The position numbers and the translations under genes are program-made. From positions 11,358,918-11,422,917 of the forward strand of contig NW_024467101.1 of NCBI RefSeq assembly GCF_017591425.1: DNA of 64,000 nucleotides. Direction: 5' to 3'. Under the pieces are notes generated by a model that saw nothing but the letters and a program-made list of their open reading frames with translations, had not been told where the DNA came from and made no database searches. The stretch is from Ochotona curzoniae (Eukaryota > Chordata > Mammalia > Lagomorpha > Ochotonidae). Numbering within the stretch: the first letter of the stretch is position 1; each line of letters starts with the position of its first letter. Below, one piece after another: positions 41,986 to 53,905 of the stretch.

Positions 41986-43179
41986 TCTTGGTTTCCCTTT
42001 ACTCCTACTGGTGACTGGGAACATTTTTTCAGGATCAAAAGCTCAGTGGAGTTGGATAGTGTTCCTTTCTTGAACAACTCTGTGTTGTTTGAGAAGTGTT
42101 GCCACCCTCCAGTCTGTCAGCCAAATGGGAGATGTTCCCAAATTTAGCCTGGTTGACAGGGAGATTTGGGACTGTTTTCTTCAGCCTACTCCCTTTGCCT
42201 GCTCCTTCTGTTGCATCCCTATGTCCTACAAAGCCATGTGTTCCAGGATGTCAGCCACGGTAGACACAGCTCCTCCTTGTTAAAGGATCTAGATTTCCCT
42301 GTCCCTGGAGAGGAGCAGGTTAGCACAAAAAGGTGCCCTGCGGGAGTTTTCTCATCAGATACGTGCAGTTGTAAAGCTCAGCTTTCATCGCTAGCAGGTG
42401 GGTGACCTTGGTGGATGACCTCATCTAATTCCTGAGCCAGTTGAGATCATCTCAGTCCTAGGTACTAGGATCACTTTTAGAACGAGATGGCGCACACATT
42501 GATGTCTTTATCATAGTACTCTGTTGATGTTCAGTTAACTTACTGTTGCTGTACACGTCCTAAATTAAGTCAGAGGGAAGAGCGACTCTGAAATGGCACC
42601 TGGGTGGCCCAGAATGCGTTACGTGATGTCACAGCTGTCAGCTATCCACATCTGGTATTGGAGACAGGTTTGGCACAGATTTTATTTTTTGATTGATTGA
42701 TATACTTATTTATTTTACCAGTAGGATTCCATCGGTTCCTGCAAAAGCAAAATTCTCATTCTTAAAGCTGAAGCATCTTCTGCCTTCAGGGGCTCTGAGC
42801 AGGAATAAAGACGTCATGCCTTGGCCCTCCAGGGTCTGGGGGTGCAGCCTGTTGGTAGTCTCCATTCTCATATTGTCTGTCTAGCAAGTATCCATCCGGC
42901 TCACTGCATTCATTCCAAATTCCTGTAATAGCCTGGTATTTTTGAATTCTTGGATTTGAAAATAACTTTATGGGTAATAAGTTTCCTGGTAAATTTGGGT
43001 CAACCTGACTCTTACAAGTAAACGATATGTATGATATAAGATGATTGCAGAAGAAAATCAGAGACTATCTAGGAGTTGCTGAGGTGGGAGAGAAGGTTTT
43101 TCTGTTTCCACACATTTTTTCTTACACCTTTCGCTCTTTACCACAATTCAGTAACCCACTGTTTCTTATCCACCACCAC
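41986..43179. other. Unassigned, no gene seen
   Basis: No family recognised. Frames are short and unsupported. Confidence 0.35.
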
Positions 43180-43510
43180 TCACTCATTCTTTCATTTACT
43201 CTGTTTGTATTTGAACTCTCATACCCATCCCATTCAACCATCCACCTACCTACCCATCCATCAACTGTGAAACTTCTAATCCATATATCCATCCACCTAC
43301 CTCATCTTCTGCTTTCCTATTCACTCCGTACCACCCAATCCATACAGCTCTTACACACCCACCAACCCACTTCATCCATCCAGCTTGCTAGCTATATGCT
43401 AACCACCCGCTTTAATGCCAGTCTTCTCCATTTGCATCCATTCACATTCCCCTCCCACACTGACTAAGGCACATACTTATCCAGACACTCACAACTTACC
43501 CATCCTATCT
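43180..43510. repeat. Degenerate (TCCA/ACCC)n pyrimidine-rich repeat
   Basis: Repeated CATCC, CCACCTACC and CCCATCCATC motifs over more than 300 bp with heavy decay. It keeps a plus frame open (43045-43467) that is a low-complexity artefact. Confidence 0.75.
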
Positions 43511-43514
43511 GTCC

Positions 43515-43690
43515 ATTGAGCAGAAGTTTATAAATTACTGATTATGTGCCACAGCCTGTGCTATGGACTTGACATCCACATAATAATGAAATGGTTCCTT
43601 TCCCTAAGAACCTGCATATTTAGTCTGGAAGGGATATGTTCTAAAATTTTTTTAAAAAGACAGTTATTAAAATAAATCATGACAAAAAGA
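43515..43690 (+). mobile_element. L2-like fragment
   Basis: 'actgattatgtgccacagcc', 'gaaatggttcctttccctaa' and 'gaacctgcatatttagtctg' resemble the L2 block 'ctatgtgccaggcactg', 'ccctgccctcatggagc', 'ttacattctagtggg'. Confidence 0.5.
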
Positions 43691-43699
43691 GGCAGCATC

Positions 43700-43915
43700 C
43701 CTCTCTAAGAGTGATTAAGCATGTATGCTTTGAAGCTAGAGAACTTTGACTTGATTAGGACTGGACTTCTTACCAGTAGGGAACCCTAGACCAATCACAG
43801 CACTTGACTGGGACTCAGTTTCCTCATCTTCTAAGTAGGAATGATGACTCCATCGACTTCAGAGGATCCTGGCAAACCCTAAACAAGTGCATATTTAGTA
43901 AGGTAATAGATGAGA
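43700..43915 (+). mobile_element. MIR
   Basis: 'aagcatgtatgctttgaagc' corresponds to 'aagagcacggactctggagc'. 'actcagtttcctcatcttct' followed by 'aagtaggaatgatgac' matches the conserved MIR core and 3' half. Confidence 0.75.
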
Positions 43916-43954
43916 GGGCCATATAGCTAAATACTGTGGATAGTGGTCACAACT

Positions 43955-44210
43955 GACAAATGACCAGAAAAGAGAGACCTCAGTTCTACAACCACAAGGG
44001 TCTGAATTCTGCTAATAACCATGTGACCTTTAAAGATGACCCTGACCTCATGACGGAGCCTGCTGATGCCTCTATTGTGGGCCCTGACAAGATCCAGCCG
44101 AGCAATGCTTGGCTTTCTGATTCGTTGGAATGCAGAGATACTAATTGTGTGCTGTTTTATGCCACTAGGTTTAAGTCACCTTGTTAGGTGACAATAGATA
44201 ACACACACAT
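43955..44210 (+). mobile_element. MaLR/ERVL-like LTR 3' fragment
   Basis: 'gacctcagttctacaaccac', 'aagggtctgaattctgctaa', 'taaccatgtgacctttaaag' and 'gttttatgccactaggttta' with 'caatagataaca' follow the order of MLT-type LTR 3' portions. Diverged. Confidence 0.55.
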
Positions 44211-44679
44211 TGAGTATGTTGCTCAAGGCTGAGTAAGCCATTCTTTAGTGACAGAGGCTGAGTGTCCTACTGCACTGACCACAAGAAAGTCCATCAGAAG
44301 CCAGAGCACTCACCTGACTGGAAAAATCCAATTAATCAGAATCTCAAATTCCTGGACCTTATGATTAGTCAGGGACTTTCTGGACTTGAAATCCCATTTT
44401 CTATGGCAATTGGGGCAAGCACCATGGACGCCTTGCTGCTGGGAGAGAAGCACAGCAGCCTTAGGATTGGAAGAAGGAAGCTGGCTTTGGGGTGTGCTAT
44501 CAAGACTTGATGTGACTCACCACATCAAGTGAAAATCTGGTGGAGGTTATGTACTGAGAAATGCCTTCTGATTTTACATCTGTGCTGCATTCCTCCCTCT
44601 TGTATCTGATGGACTAAAGAAAATTGGATCTGTAGACGTAAGACTCTTCTTAAACACAGAGGATGGCTCCATAGGAGTG
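44211..44679. other. Unassigned, no gene seen
   Basis: Nothing recognised. A short inverted pair (cttgatgtg...cacatcaag) lies at about 44507-44529. Confidence 0.35.
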
Positions 44680-45045
44680 GTGGTCTGTTATCTTAGCCTG
44701 ATTCTGTGGCTGTAGCAGAATTATTGAACCTGGATACACTGAAAAAAGAAAAAAAAAACCCGTGTATTTTGCTCCAAACTCTAGAAGTTCAGGAGCATGG
44801 TGCTGGCATCTTCTTGGCCTCTGGTGAGGGTTTCATGCTGTGGCAACAAATGGAAGAAAACGGAAATGGCAGGCAACCACATGCCGAGAGAGGCAAGAGG
44901 GCTGAAATCCTGTAATTGCTCATCCACTTCTGAGAGAAAAGTATTAGTCTGCTCATGAGGGCTCTGCCGATGGCCCAAACACCTTCCTCTAGATCCCACC
45001 CCCACAACATCAATGTATTGAGAAATTAACCCTTAATGTGGGCTC
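44680..45045 (-). mobile_element. MaLR LTR (MST/MLT1-like), reverse orientation
   Basis: 'gcatggtgctggcatcttct' with 'tggcctctggtgagggtttc', then 'atgctgtggcaacaaatgg', 'tcatgagggctctgccgatg', 'gcccaaacaccttcctctag' and 'atcccacccccacaacatca' reproduce the familiar reversed MaLR LTR order. Confidence 0.75.
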
Positions 45046-45954
45046 TGGTGAGGCAAACCTATATTCTAATCCTGGCATTCTCCAGTTAGCTGCCATCACC
45101 ACTGCCAAGTAATTGTGTCTCAGGGTGTTTCAGACTTGACCCGAGCATCACAGAGGCCTTAAGGACCTGTGTTTTACCCAGACTCATAGTTTTCCACTCT
45201 TCTTTAATGTTTATTCGTTACCTATTTGCTGGAGGTCAGTTTCTGTGATAAAATGGCACGATTTCTTCAGATTCCCAGGATGGATGAAATGTTTCTCGCA
45301 GACATGGTAGACATGGACAAGGGGTCATGTCTAGTCCTTCCCTTGGGCTAGCATGGAATCAAGACCTTGCTTGCCTCTTCCCCTGTTGCGCATCACTTTC
45401 CCCTTGTGGCTTCTTGGGAGATGCATGACAGCGAATGACATTTGGGTTAGGACCAGCTCCACCTTCTCTATTTTGTCCTAGGAGGGGATCTGGGTGGACT
45501 TTGCATGGCTGACTTGCTCTTGAACTTCTCAGCATCTGCTGAGCATCTTCCAAGGAATCACACTGTCTCTTCTTCTCGAAGAAACCAATGATTGGAGAGA
45601 AAAAAGGGTTTTGTTCAAGCTTCAACGCTGTTAGGTGACAGGACTCGCGTCGTACCCAGGGCACTCTCCCCTGCCACGGCCTCCCACTGGGGCTGCATGT
45701 TTTTATTCATCCCACTGTGTGTTCAGATTGAGGGCTTGGTAGCTGTACATTGGTTTCTGTTGAGGGCTTGTCTGTGTGAAGGGCAAGCCCCAGGGTAGCC
45801 AGTCTGAATGTGGGTGTATGGGCTGCTTTGTTGGAATACAGCAGGCACAGGGAGGTGTGCACGCCCTACAGGTGACACACCTGCTCTTAATCAACCTTGC
45901 CTGTGGCATACCTCAGATTTGGTCAATACTCTTGTTTTCACACTTTCATCCATT
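45046..45954. other. Unassigned, possible MIR trace at left
   Basis: About 45046-45160 has weak MIR features ('ctggcattctccagttagct'). The remainder is not recognised. Confidence 0.35.
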
Positions 45955-46153
45955 CAACTGAAATTTATTGAGAGCTCACAATGACAAATGCTATTTTAAA
46001 CACTGGGCGGAAAATCAGACAAAGTCTGTGCTCATGGCTTTCATTCTATTATGAAGGTAAAATAAATAAAATCAATTAAAATACTTTAAGAAAATAATAA
46101 GTAATATGAAGGAAACAACGGTGACATGACAGAGAACAAAGTATTCCTGGAGG
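45955..46153 (+). mobile_element. L2 fragment, 5' of nested CSINE
   Basis: 'aaatttattgagagctcaca' begins the block. 'tctgtgctcatggctttcat' and 'tctattatgaaggtaaaata' match the L2 block with conserved spacing. It is interrupted at 46154 by a CSINE and continues at 46466. Confidence 0.65.
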
Positions 46154-46465
46154 GGGTCCCTGTTATAGCATAATGGTTAAGCTGCCACTTTCAATGCCAG
46201 CATTCCATATTAGGGGCTGATTTGAGCCCTGTGTGTTCTACTGTTTTACTTCTGATCCATTTCCCTTCTCACATGCATGGGAAGGCATGAGGTAGTGCCC
46301 AAGTACTTGGGCCCCTGACACTCATATGGGAGAATGAGGTGGGTTTCTAGGCTCCTGGTTTGTTGTTGCAATCATTTGGAGAATGATCCAGTGGATGGGC
46401 AAACTCTCTCCCTGTGTGTCTGCGTCTCTTCCCCTTCTCTTTGTCAAATAAATAAACACGTCTTA
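46154..46465 (+). mobile_element. CSINE nested in L2
   Basis: Head 'ggtccctgttatagcataat', 'ccagcattccatattagggg', 'gtgcccaagtacttgggccc', 'gagaatgatccagtggatgg' and tail 'gtcaaataaataaacacg'. Confidence 0.88.
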
Positions 46466-46840
46466 ACAAAATCCGCAGGGAGGAAACACTCGAGGAGATC
46501 AATGGCAGACCCGAGGTACAAACAGTAAAAAGGAGACAGCAAGATCTGGACTTGGAGCAACATCTTCCAGGCACATGGCAGAGCAGGTGCAAAGGGCCAG
46601 GGGTGACAATGAATGTGGCACACATGAAGCAGTGAAAGGATACAGTGGACACATAAGTTCCATGTGTGTGTGTGCGTGTGGCAGAATCAGGGGACTTGGT
46701 GTGGCACGAGGCTGGAGATATCAGCAGTGGTCAGTAAGACATTTTATGGGAAGGCAAAGAACTTGGACTTTCTCTGATGGCAGCAGGAACCATTAAAGGG
46801 GCAGTAGGATCCAAGTTATGCTTTTCAGTGAATTCTGATG
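46466..46840 (+). mobile_element. L2 fragment, 3' of nested CSINE
   Basis: 'catcttccaggcacatggca' and 'gagcaggtgcaaagggccag' correspond to the L2 'gtgttccaggcagaggga', 'acagcaagtgcaaaggccc'. 'acattttatgggaaggcaaa' fits the downstream L2 segment. Confidence 0.6.
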
Positions 46841-47318
46841 CCTGGGTAGGGAAAGGAAGGGGAGGCCCATGAGTGGTTGTAATGAGGATAGTAGGTGACT
46901 CCTGCATGGTCCTAGTCTGGGACCATTGTCTCATTGTGCTCAGGCTCATCGAGATGCTGGCTGGTTCCTTGCCCCTACAAGCTCTTTCTGACCTCAGAAT
47001 TTCTCACACGTGTTCCCTTACCTGCAGCACTTTCTCAGTCACTGTGTTAAGCAAACTCCATTTCTTTAACTCCTCTGTCTAATGTCTCTTCACAGGGAAA
47101 CCCTTCTCTGACCCTGAGGCCAGGTGAATGCTTCCTGTTTTTCTGCTCCTGTCCTGTCTTAGTTCCCCCCTTGATAGCACGGAAGGCTCTTGGCAGATTT
47201 TGCTCTCATGGTATGATATTTTGTTGAAGTCGGTGCCAATGTGAGATTTATGCCACTGACCCTGAATAATTTTTAAGCAATTAAGTAAGAGTCAGTCTTT
47301 CAAAGGCATGTTTTTTTT
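46841..47318. other. Unassigned, no gene seen
   Basis: No recognised content. Confidence 0.35.
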
Positions 47319-47550
47319 TAGAGCAATAATTATGACTGGCTGCATGCCTTTTATGTGCTAGAAATAGCACTGAGCTTGAGAAAAGCACTCATTCAATCAT
47401 CTCAATAACCATATTAGATGGGGTGGGGGAGATTCCTCCCTGTTTGTAGGCAGAAAACTGAGGACAAGGGTGATTCAGCATCTTGCCCAAGAGCACATTC
47501 TGACTGTGTGATGCAGGTAACAACTTGAGTCCCACCTGTTCTGGGTGTAC
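47319..47550 (-). mobile_element. MIR
   Basis: 'catgccttttatgtgctaga', 'gtaggcagaaaactgaggac' and 'agcatcttgcccaagagcac' are reversed MIR landmarks. Confidence 0.6.
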
Positions 47551-48842
47551 ATTTTGTTTTGGTTCATCACTGCTATAGTTGGGTACATTCATTCCTTGGG
47601 CACATGTTGACCCAATGAGCTTGGGTGGTAGAGGAGGGTGAGACACTGAATCAGTCAGAGTTCCTGTCCTGGAGGGGATTCATATCTGGGAATAGAGCTG
47701 AGACATGGGAAGAGGTGTCTGAGTGACACTCATACTGCAGGGGTCCATGCAACCTAGGGTAGAGATCCAAAAATGAAATACAGTCTAAAAATCCCAGGAA
47801 CACCTGCATTGTCACGCCCGTCCACTCGTGTGATTCTCCCACTCTGTAAAGGGTCTACAGAAATACTTCAGAAGCCCCTCCCCGCCTTTCTATCTGCCAC
47901 AGCTTCCCTCACATCCAGCTATTCCTGGCCACCCTTAAACCTCTCTGTGCACTCTTAACTAATGTACCTCTTTCCCTCCTCCTCCTCCTCCCATCCCCCC
48001 TTTTTTTTGAGATTCTGCATCACAGACTTTCCAACCAGTTGATAGACTCCAAACAAACCCTTTTGATAGACTGATGAAAGCCATGGCCTTTCTCCAGGGA
48101 AATGCTCAAGTGCCTGTGTGTGGAGACACACACACACAGGCATGCACGCACAATGACTTCACTGGCCTCTCTGTCATTTCAAGATTCCCACATCTCCTGG
48201 ATCTTGCCCAGAGATTCAGAATGAGAACACCTGCCACCGTTAATCTGAAAAGCCTTCATCCCCCTCAGCATTTGCAAAAAATAAAACAGCTTTCCATCTT
48301 TCCATCTTCCCATGTGCAGTAGGAAAGTTCAGAAAATTGTATTAAAAATAGATGCACCTTGACCCCACCGAATCCTGTGCTCAGAAGCTTGTCTTTCTGC
48401 ATGGCTGCCAGCCTGACGTGGCTCTGCCTGCCAGAGAGCAGGGAACTCTGTCATATGGAGTGCAGGGTCTTAGTTTTCTTGCTATTAGAGTTCAAGTTGT
48501 GAGGGCTGGACCCAGCTCTTTCTGTGTAAAATCTGGATTCAGGTTCCTGGTACCCAGGGTAGTTTTAATTTACCCATATAGTATTGTTCTGGAGAAAACC
48601 AGTTCCCGGCCACAGCATTAGGACACCACTGCTCATTGGCCACCAGGGATATTGAAAATTTGTTGGGATTGTGGGTTGGCCATCAGTGGTAGAGAACTGT
48701 TTGCGTAAATTAACAATTCAAGGCTCATTCTAAGTCAATCCTCTTTAGCTCAGTCCTAAATAGTAATGATTTTGAAATCAATGCATCGAACCTTTTTTTC
48801 TTTTTTTGGTAACTTTCATCCAAAGACACATTAAAGAAAGTG
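47551..48842. other. Unassigned, no gene seen
   Basis: Includes a pyrimidine run with (TCC)n, C and T homopolymers at about 47975-48008. No gene or clear repeat. Confidence 0.35.
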
Positions 48843-49177
48843 TTTAGGTGCAGTGAGTTAATGTTGCCTTTCAAGATGCCTGCATTCCATATTGGAATGT
48901 CATGGCTACTCTGAGTTCCAGTCCAGCTTCCTGCTAATGCACACAGGAGGCAGCAGGTGATGGCCCAAGTGCTTGGATCCATGCTGTTCATGTGGGAGAG
49001 CCAAGTAGAGTTCCTGGTTTATGGCTTTGGTCTCGCCCAGTCCCAGCTCTTGCGGGCATTTGGGGAGTGAACCAGCAGGTGGGAATTCTCCCTCTGTGTG
49101 TCTGTGTGTATATGCGTGTGTGTGTGTTGTGTCTCTGTTTGTGTCATTCTACCTTTCAAATAAGTAAATACATCTTA
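48843..49177 (+). mobile_element. CSINE, plus orientation
   Basis: Head 'gtgcagtgagttaatgttgc', then 'agttccagtccagcttcctg', 'gatggcccaagtgcttggat', 'gggcatttggggagtgaacc', a GT-rich expansion near 49100-49145 and tail 'ctttcaaataagtaaat'. Confidence 0.88.
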
Positions 49178-49336
49178 ACTGCATAACTTTAAAATAACAG
49201 CCACTATCCATGTACCATCAAAAATCATTCCCTATTCTCCTGGTGGTCTGGTTAACATATTTTGAGGACTTCATGAGGTGAAGAGGATTCACTTTGATCT
49301 GTTCTTCCATTTTTGAATTCTGTTTATAATCATCTG

Positions 49337-49495
49337 TTAGGTGCCAACTGTGTGCCCAGCATGCTCATCGTTTCATTTAGTTCTTTTAACAGATATACCT
49401 CCGTGACTGCTAACTGCTGTTCCCACTGAGCAGATGGAGAAAAGGAGGCTCAGAGAGGTCAGAGTTTGGCTTAAGGTCACACAGCCTGTGCTTTT
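49337..49495 (-). mobile_element. MIR
   Basis: 'ggtgccaactgtgtgcccag', 'ggaggctcagagaggtcaga' and 'ggcttaaggtcacacagcct' are reversed MIR core motifs. Confidence 0.75.
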
Positions 49496-49689
49496 CCACA
49501 GGAGAAGAGAGGAATCAGCTGTCTGTGGTGATGAAAGCTGCCAGCTCTTACGGGCACCCAGGTTGACCCCCTCAAGTGCACAGGCACTGTGTTGCTAAGG
49601 CAGCCTTATCTCCTCTAAACAGTGGAGCCGCAGAGGGGACATTTGTGGGTGAAGTATGTCTCACTGTTCCAGCAGGCTAGATTCTCTCC

Positions 49690-49990
49690 AAGAATTTCTC
49701 AAAATCCGGCAGAATAAATATCAGATTTTTTTTTTATTGCCCGCCACATAATAGGGATATAACTTATTACCGTTGGAGCGCCAGGCTCCCGGCAGTCTCC
49801 ATCAATCTGGCACTCCAATTGATTCCATATGCATTTAAGCAAAATCTGGCCCATGTAGGGGAGCAGTGGATGTAATTGGAATAAGAAATGGGGCTTTTGG
49901 ATTAATCACATTCTGAATATTAACCACGCATTATGCTGATTTCTTTGTAAATATATTCAGGAGTCCCAGCATGTGTACCTGACTCAGGTT
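49690..49990. promoter_or_regulatory. Repeat-free AT-rich block, candidate conserved non-coding element
   Basis: About 300 bp without repeat landmarks, rich in TAATTG/CAATTA and ATTAATCA motifs. These are homeodomain-type sites (for example 'ccaattgattccatatgcat', 'gatgtaattggaataag', 'ggattaatcacattctg'). ATGCAT/ATGCAAAT-like octamer relatives are also present. This texture is typical of deeply conserved developmental enhancers, but conservation cannot be seen from one sequence. Confidence 0.35.
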
Positions 49991-50726
49991 TATGCCACTG
50001 GAATAGCAAATGTCCCGAAGATGCTTTTGGAAATGGTCCTGACTGCAGGGTATCAGGCTGAGCTGCCTCCTCCTCTCCCACATACCTCCACCCCTAGAAT
50101 AAGGATATTTCTACCCTCTCTGGAAGTCCTCGAAACACAATGTATGGTTTTTCCAATATGAGGAAGAAGCAGTGTTTGTTTTCAACTGCCCGGTTCAGAG
50201 TGGATTTAGTGGTTCTACAGTGTATCCCTGGAGGATATTTTTCCTGGCCCCCGGCTGTCTTCAGGATTGAGTGACTCGGGGTTGTCTCCAATGGGTAGAG
50301 GAGGTAGCGGGGTCAGAAGGCAGTGGAGGAAGCAACAGGTTATGAACTGTGTGATGAGGATTAAGGTTTAGAGCGGAAAATTGTGAATGCCTCCCAGTTC
50401 TGCCAAGGGCACTGCTGTGTGGGCACACATAACATCCGGCGTGAGTCACGCAACTCATTACTGGCAGGCAAGGCTTGAACCTGTCGGCTCTCATCCCACA
50501 CTCACAGCCTCTCAGAGACGTGGGCGTTGCAGCTCCCATATGAGAGATGGAGAAACTAGGTCTTGGATAGTTTTTCTCTTGAACAAAAGTGAACAGAAAT
50601 TGTGGGAGAAGTGACTCTGTTGAGCAGAGGTAGGAGGGGGTGATCAGTGAAGTGGTTGCCTTGAGCACTATCTTAGTCATTTTGTATTGCTGTGACAAAA
50701 TAATGGGAAGCTTTTGTATTTGTCTA
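49991..50726. other. Unassigned, small MaLR trace at right
   Basis: 'tatcttagtcattttgtatt' and 'gctgtgacaaaataatggga' (about 50668-50708) resemble the end of a reversed MaLR-type LTR. Otherwise nothing recognised. Confidence 0.4.
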
Positions 50727-50827
50727 CTTTAAAAAATTTATTTTATTTGAAAGGGTTGCTGAGAGGAGAGAGAGAGAGACAAAGAGAGACAGAGAGACAG
50801 AGAGAAATCATCCATCTGCTGGTTTCT
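50727..50827 (-). mobile_element. CSINE 3' fragment with (GA)n expansion
   Basis: 'aaaaaatttattttatttga' with a GAGA/GACA-rich expansion and 'catctgctggtttct'. Truncated after about 100 bp. Confidence 0.75.
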
Positions 50828-51284
50828 AGTGTGTGAACTTTAGGGGAGCAGCCATCACCCAGCCACAGTAGGCATAAGCCTAAGGGGATGCCTCAAACTC
50901 AGAATAATATTCATCACTGCAAAATACTCATCAGAAACAAAATACAAGCATTTACACTAAAGGTTGGAACCATATTGGAGCTATAGGCAAAGGGGAAAAT
51001 GGGCAACACCGACCTTGCTTGTATATATCTGGGTGATTGAGATTTTTTTTTGTTTGTTTTTTGTCCTTTCAATTTTACGTACAGTGTGAGTACCTCACCC
51101 ATCTTGACTCTAGTTCTGGTTCTACCTGGGAGACAGTCATCCTCCTAAAGCACAGGTCTGTTCTTGCCGGGCTGTATTATGTCCCAGAAAGCACCCAGAC
51201 ACCCACATCTGGCTCCCAGAGTCCTCGGACACTGAGAGAACACAGATTGTATGCCTGATCTCTGTGGTTTACACACGTCAGGGG
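50828..51284. other. Unassigned, no gene seen
   Basis: Nothing recognised. Confidence 0.35.
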
Positions 51285-51450
51285 GCTTCAGGCTGCAGAC
51301 TTTAGACCATCTGAATTCTCCATCATGGATTAGCTGTGTGACCTTGGATGGCGAACTTCAAAGTTCACGAACCTCGTCTTCTTACTTAAAAAAGAGAGAG
51401 AGAGAGATGGCAATTATGTCTAGCTTGTGGAATTCCTTAGAAGGCTAACT
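51285..51450 (+). mobile_element. MIR
   Basis: 'ggattagctgtgtgaccttg' and 'cacgaacctcgtcttcttac' correspond to the MIR core. A short (GA)n lies within. Confidence 0.7.
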
Positions 51451-51504
51451 AATAAAAACAAAGAATAGCAAGAATAATATTTAAGGAAATATTTTCCCAC
51501 TCAA

Positions 51505-51745
51505 TTTATTCAACAAGTATTTATTGAGTACCTACAGCGTGCCAGGGGCACGGAGTTGGAACTTTTGATCATAAATGCTAGTTATTAATAATGCTACTTG
51601 GTCCTCACAACAGCTTCATGAAACAGGTGCCACTATTTTCTTCCTCATTTTATGAATGAGGAAACTGAGAATCAGAGGGATTATGCAACATGCCCCAGGT
51701 AAGACAACAATTAAAGGAACAGGATGCTCATTATGAGTGGCTCCA
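51505..51745 (-). mobile_element. MIR, nearly complete
   Basis: 'tttattgagtacctacagcg', 'ggtcctcacaacagcttcat', 'cattttatgaatgaggaaac' and 'gaatcagagggattatgcaa' follow the reversed MIR in order. Confidence 0.8.
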
Positions 51746-53344
51746 AAATCCATAAAGATATTTGGTCCAATGAAGTCTTGCCTTGAGCCCGTGAGACCAC
51801 CAGGGCTGACCTCATGGTATATGTCTCAGGCCTAGCAAGGAACTTTGCACACAATTAAGTGCTCCACAAACTGCCAGCGAAATAAACTAAATACCTTAAA
51901 GACTTTTATTAAGGAGGGGCAGAGGGGCAGAGGTGCAAGCCCAGGCATCCCGAGGGGACACAGTCTCCCTAACTGGTGCCTTGACTGCTGTACTAAACAC
52001 CTACTCCTTATAGCCTTGAACACAGTTTGTGATTTGTGCCTGGGCGTTTGCATCCACAATGAGGATACTGTGCATATGGTGCTTCTCTGAACTGCTAGTT
52101 CTTTTTGAGGAAAGGGAACTCGGCTTGGGTGGCAGAGGTAAGTGGGTGTCCAAAATGAAATTCATCTTCCTCTACCCACGTGCTCTCCCTGGGGGTTGCT
52201 AGCTCCATAAACACAGCCCATTCCACTCAGTGCTCACACAAGGCATGACTCCTCTCCACCTCTGCTTCTTCCTCTTCGCTAAAGGCTTCTCAGCTGCCAC
52301 GTGCAGGGGTTCCCTTTTGCTAAATGTTCTTCCCATTTCCCCTCACCATCAGGCTGGTCCAAGCAGCAACTCTTGCTTGGATCCCCGCTGATCTTTTGTT
52401 CCCATCCCAGTCCTTTGTCCCATTATGTTATCCAATGTGTAGACAGAATCAACTTTCCAGGTGTTCTCTTTCCTGTCTCAAACCTTGCCTGGCTGAGATG
52501 AGCCACTGTGGTCTCCGAAGTGGGACATCCACATGTGTCTCTGCATGCCTCATGATGTGCCGTCTTAGCTTGGGGTTCTCAGAGCCTGAAGCAAGTATTT
52601 TCCTGCAAGGGGGCATTCATTTAGGTGGATGCTATGGGAGAATAGGGATGTAGGATGGCGCAGAGAGAAGCTAAGCAAAGGCGTGGCCTTTGATACAGCC
52701 TCAGTCAGATTCAAGGGAGGCTTTGCAGAGTGAATTGCAGCACATCGCCCCTAAAGCAGCTCCACCCTGGGGCAGCAGGGGCTGCCAACCCTCAAGCAAG
52801 GCAGCTCTGTTTGGTCTAGGAGAGGTGTTGAAGGACAGCTTGAGCCATGAGCAGTAATGCCTCTGTCGTGTGTATGGATGTATGGGACGGATGGAGGCTG
52901 AGAAATAATTTCTGAACTAAAGGAGTCAAGGCTTATTTGATACCATTATTACTTATGTCATTATTTTATTTTTCAGGGGATGGTAATCATGTTAGATTTT
53001 TTTCCCATGATTTTTCTTTTAATTCTTAATTCTTTCTTTCTTTCTTTCTTTTTTGGGCAAGTTCTGTATTCTGTATCTCTTGCTGTATTTTCAATTTCAG
53101 TTTGTTTGCTCCTGTTTTCACTAAACTTCTCATGTTCAAACTAGACTTTGCGAGGATACATTTGATCCCCTTTTGTTGTCTTACAGTATTCATAAACATG
53201 TTTTCTCTGGCGTGTAGATCTCTTGACATCAGAGGATTTGGGTAGAATCAGGATATTTTGGTTTGAAAGTTTTTTTGAGGATGCCAGGAGGTACAGTGAC
53301 AGGTGTTTTGGGAGCTAATGTCAGTGGGTTTGTTTCTCTTCAGC
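51746..53344. other. Unassigned, no gene seen
   Basis: Contains a short (TTTC)n at 53032-53053. No coding sequence or repeat family recognised. Confidence 0.35.
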
Positions 53345-53515
53345 TTCATATGCAGAGTGTCATGCTTGGGAGGGCCAGCTCTGGGTTCAGACTGATCTAG
53401 ATTAGAATTTCAAGCCACTTACACATCTTGGTCAAATGATTTCACCTCCCAGGGTCCTAGTTTTTTGGTCTGCAAAAGAAAACATTCTCTAGATCTGTTA
53501 TGAAGAATAAAAGAG
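53345..53515 (+). mobile_element. MIR
   Basis: 'gccagctctgggttcagact', 'agccacttacacatcttggt' and 'tttcacctcccagggtccta' correspond to forward MIR with heavy divergence. Confidence 0.55.
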
Positions 53516-53754
53516 AAAATATTGCTCAATTCAGCTCCCACAGTTCCCAGGATATCAGAATGCATATGCATATATATGTGTATGCATATATATCCCAGGA
53601 TAATAAATACATACACACCAAATCCATTTATGTTGTAGGAACATAATCCAAGTGGTTATGGATTTTTGCAGACTCTCCCCACAGCTGGGAGCTGCTTGTG
53701 GTCATGTGGAATAAGATTTCATGTACAATAACTTCCAAGGATTAGACACCAGCC

Positions 53755-53905
53755 AGGAATCTCACTTACATCACCTAACTCCGTCTTTACAACAATCCTG
53801 TCGCATTTTTTCAGATGAAGAATCTGGGACTGAGGAAAGTCAGCCAGCTAGTCAGTGACAGAGCTGTTTTAAATCCAGACCACTGAGCTCCAAAGCCAGT
53901 GAAAC
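53755..53905 (-). mobile_element. MIR
   Basis: 'ctttacaacaatcctgtcgc', 'tcagatgaagaatctgggac', 'agctagtcagtgacagagct' and 'actgagctccaaagcc' are reversed MIR motifs. Confidence 0.75.

Noticed and set aside
43045..43467. 140-aa plus frame
   Set aside because: Runs through degenerate TCCA/ACCC simple repeats. Low-complexity artefact.
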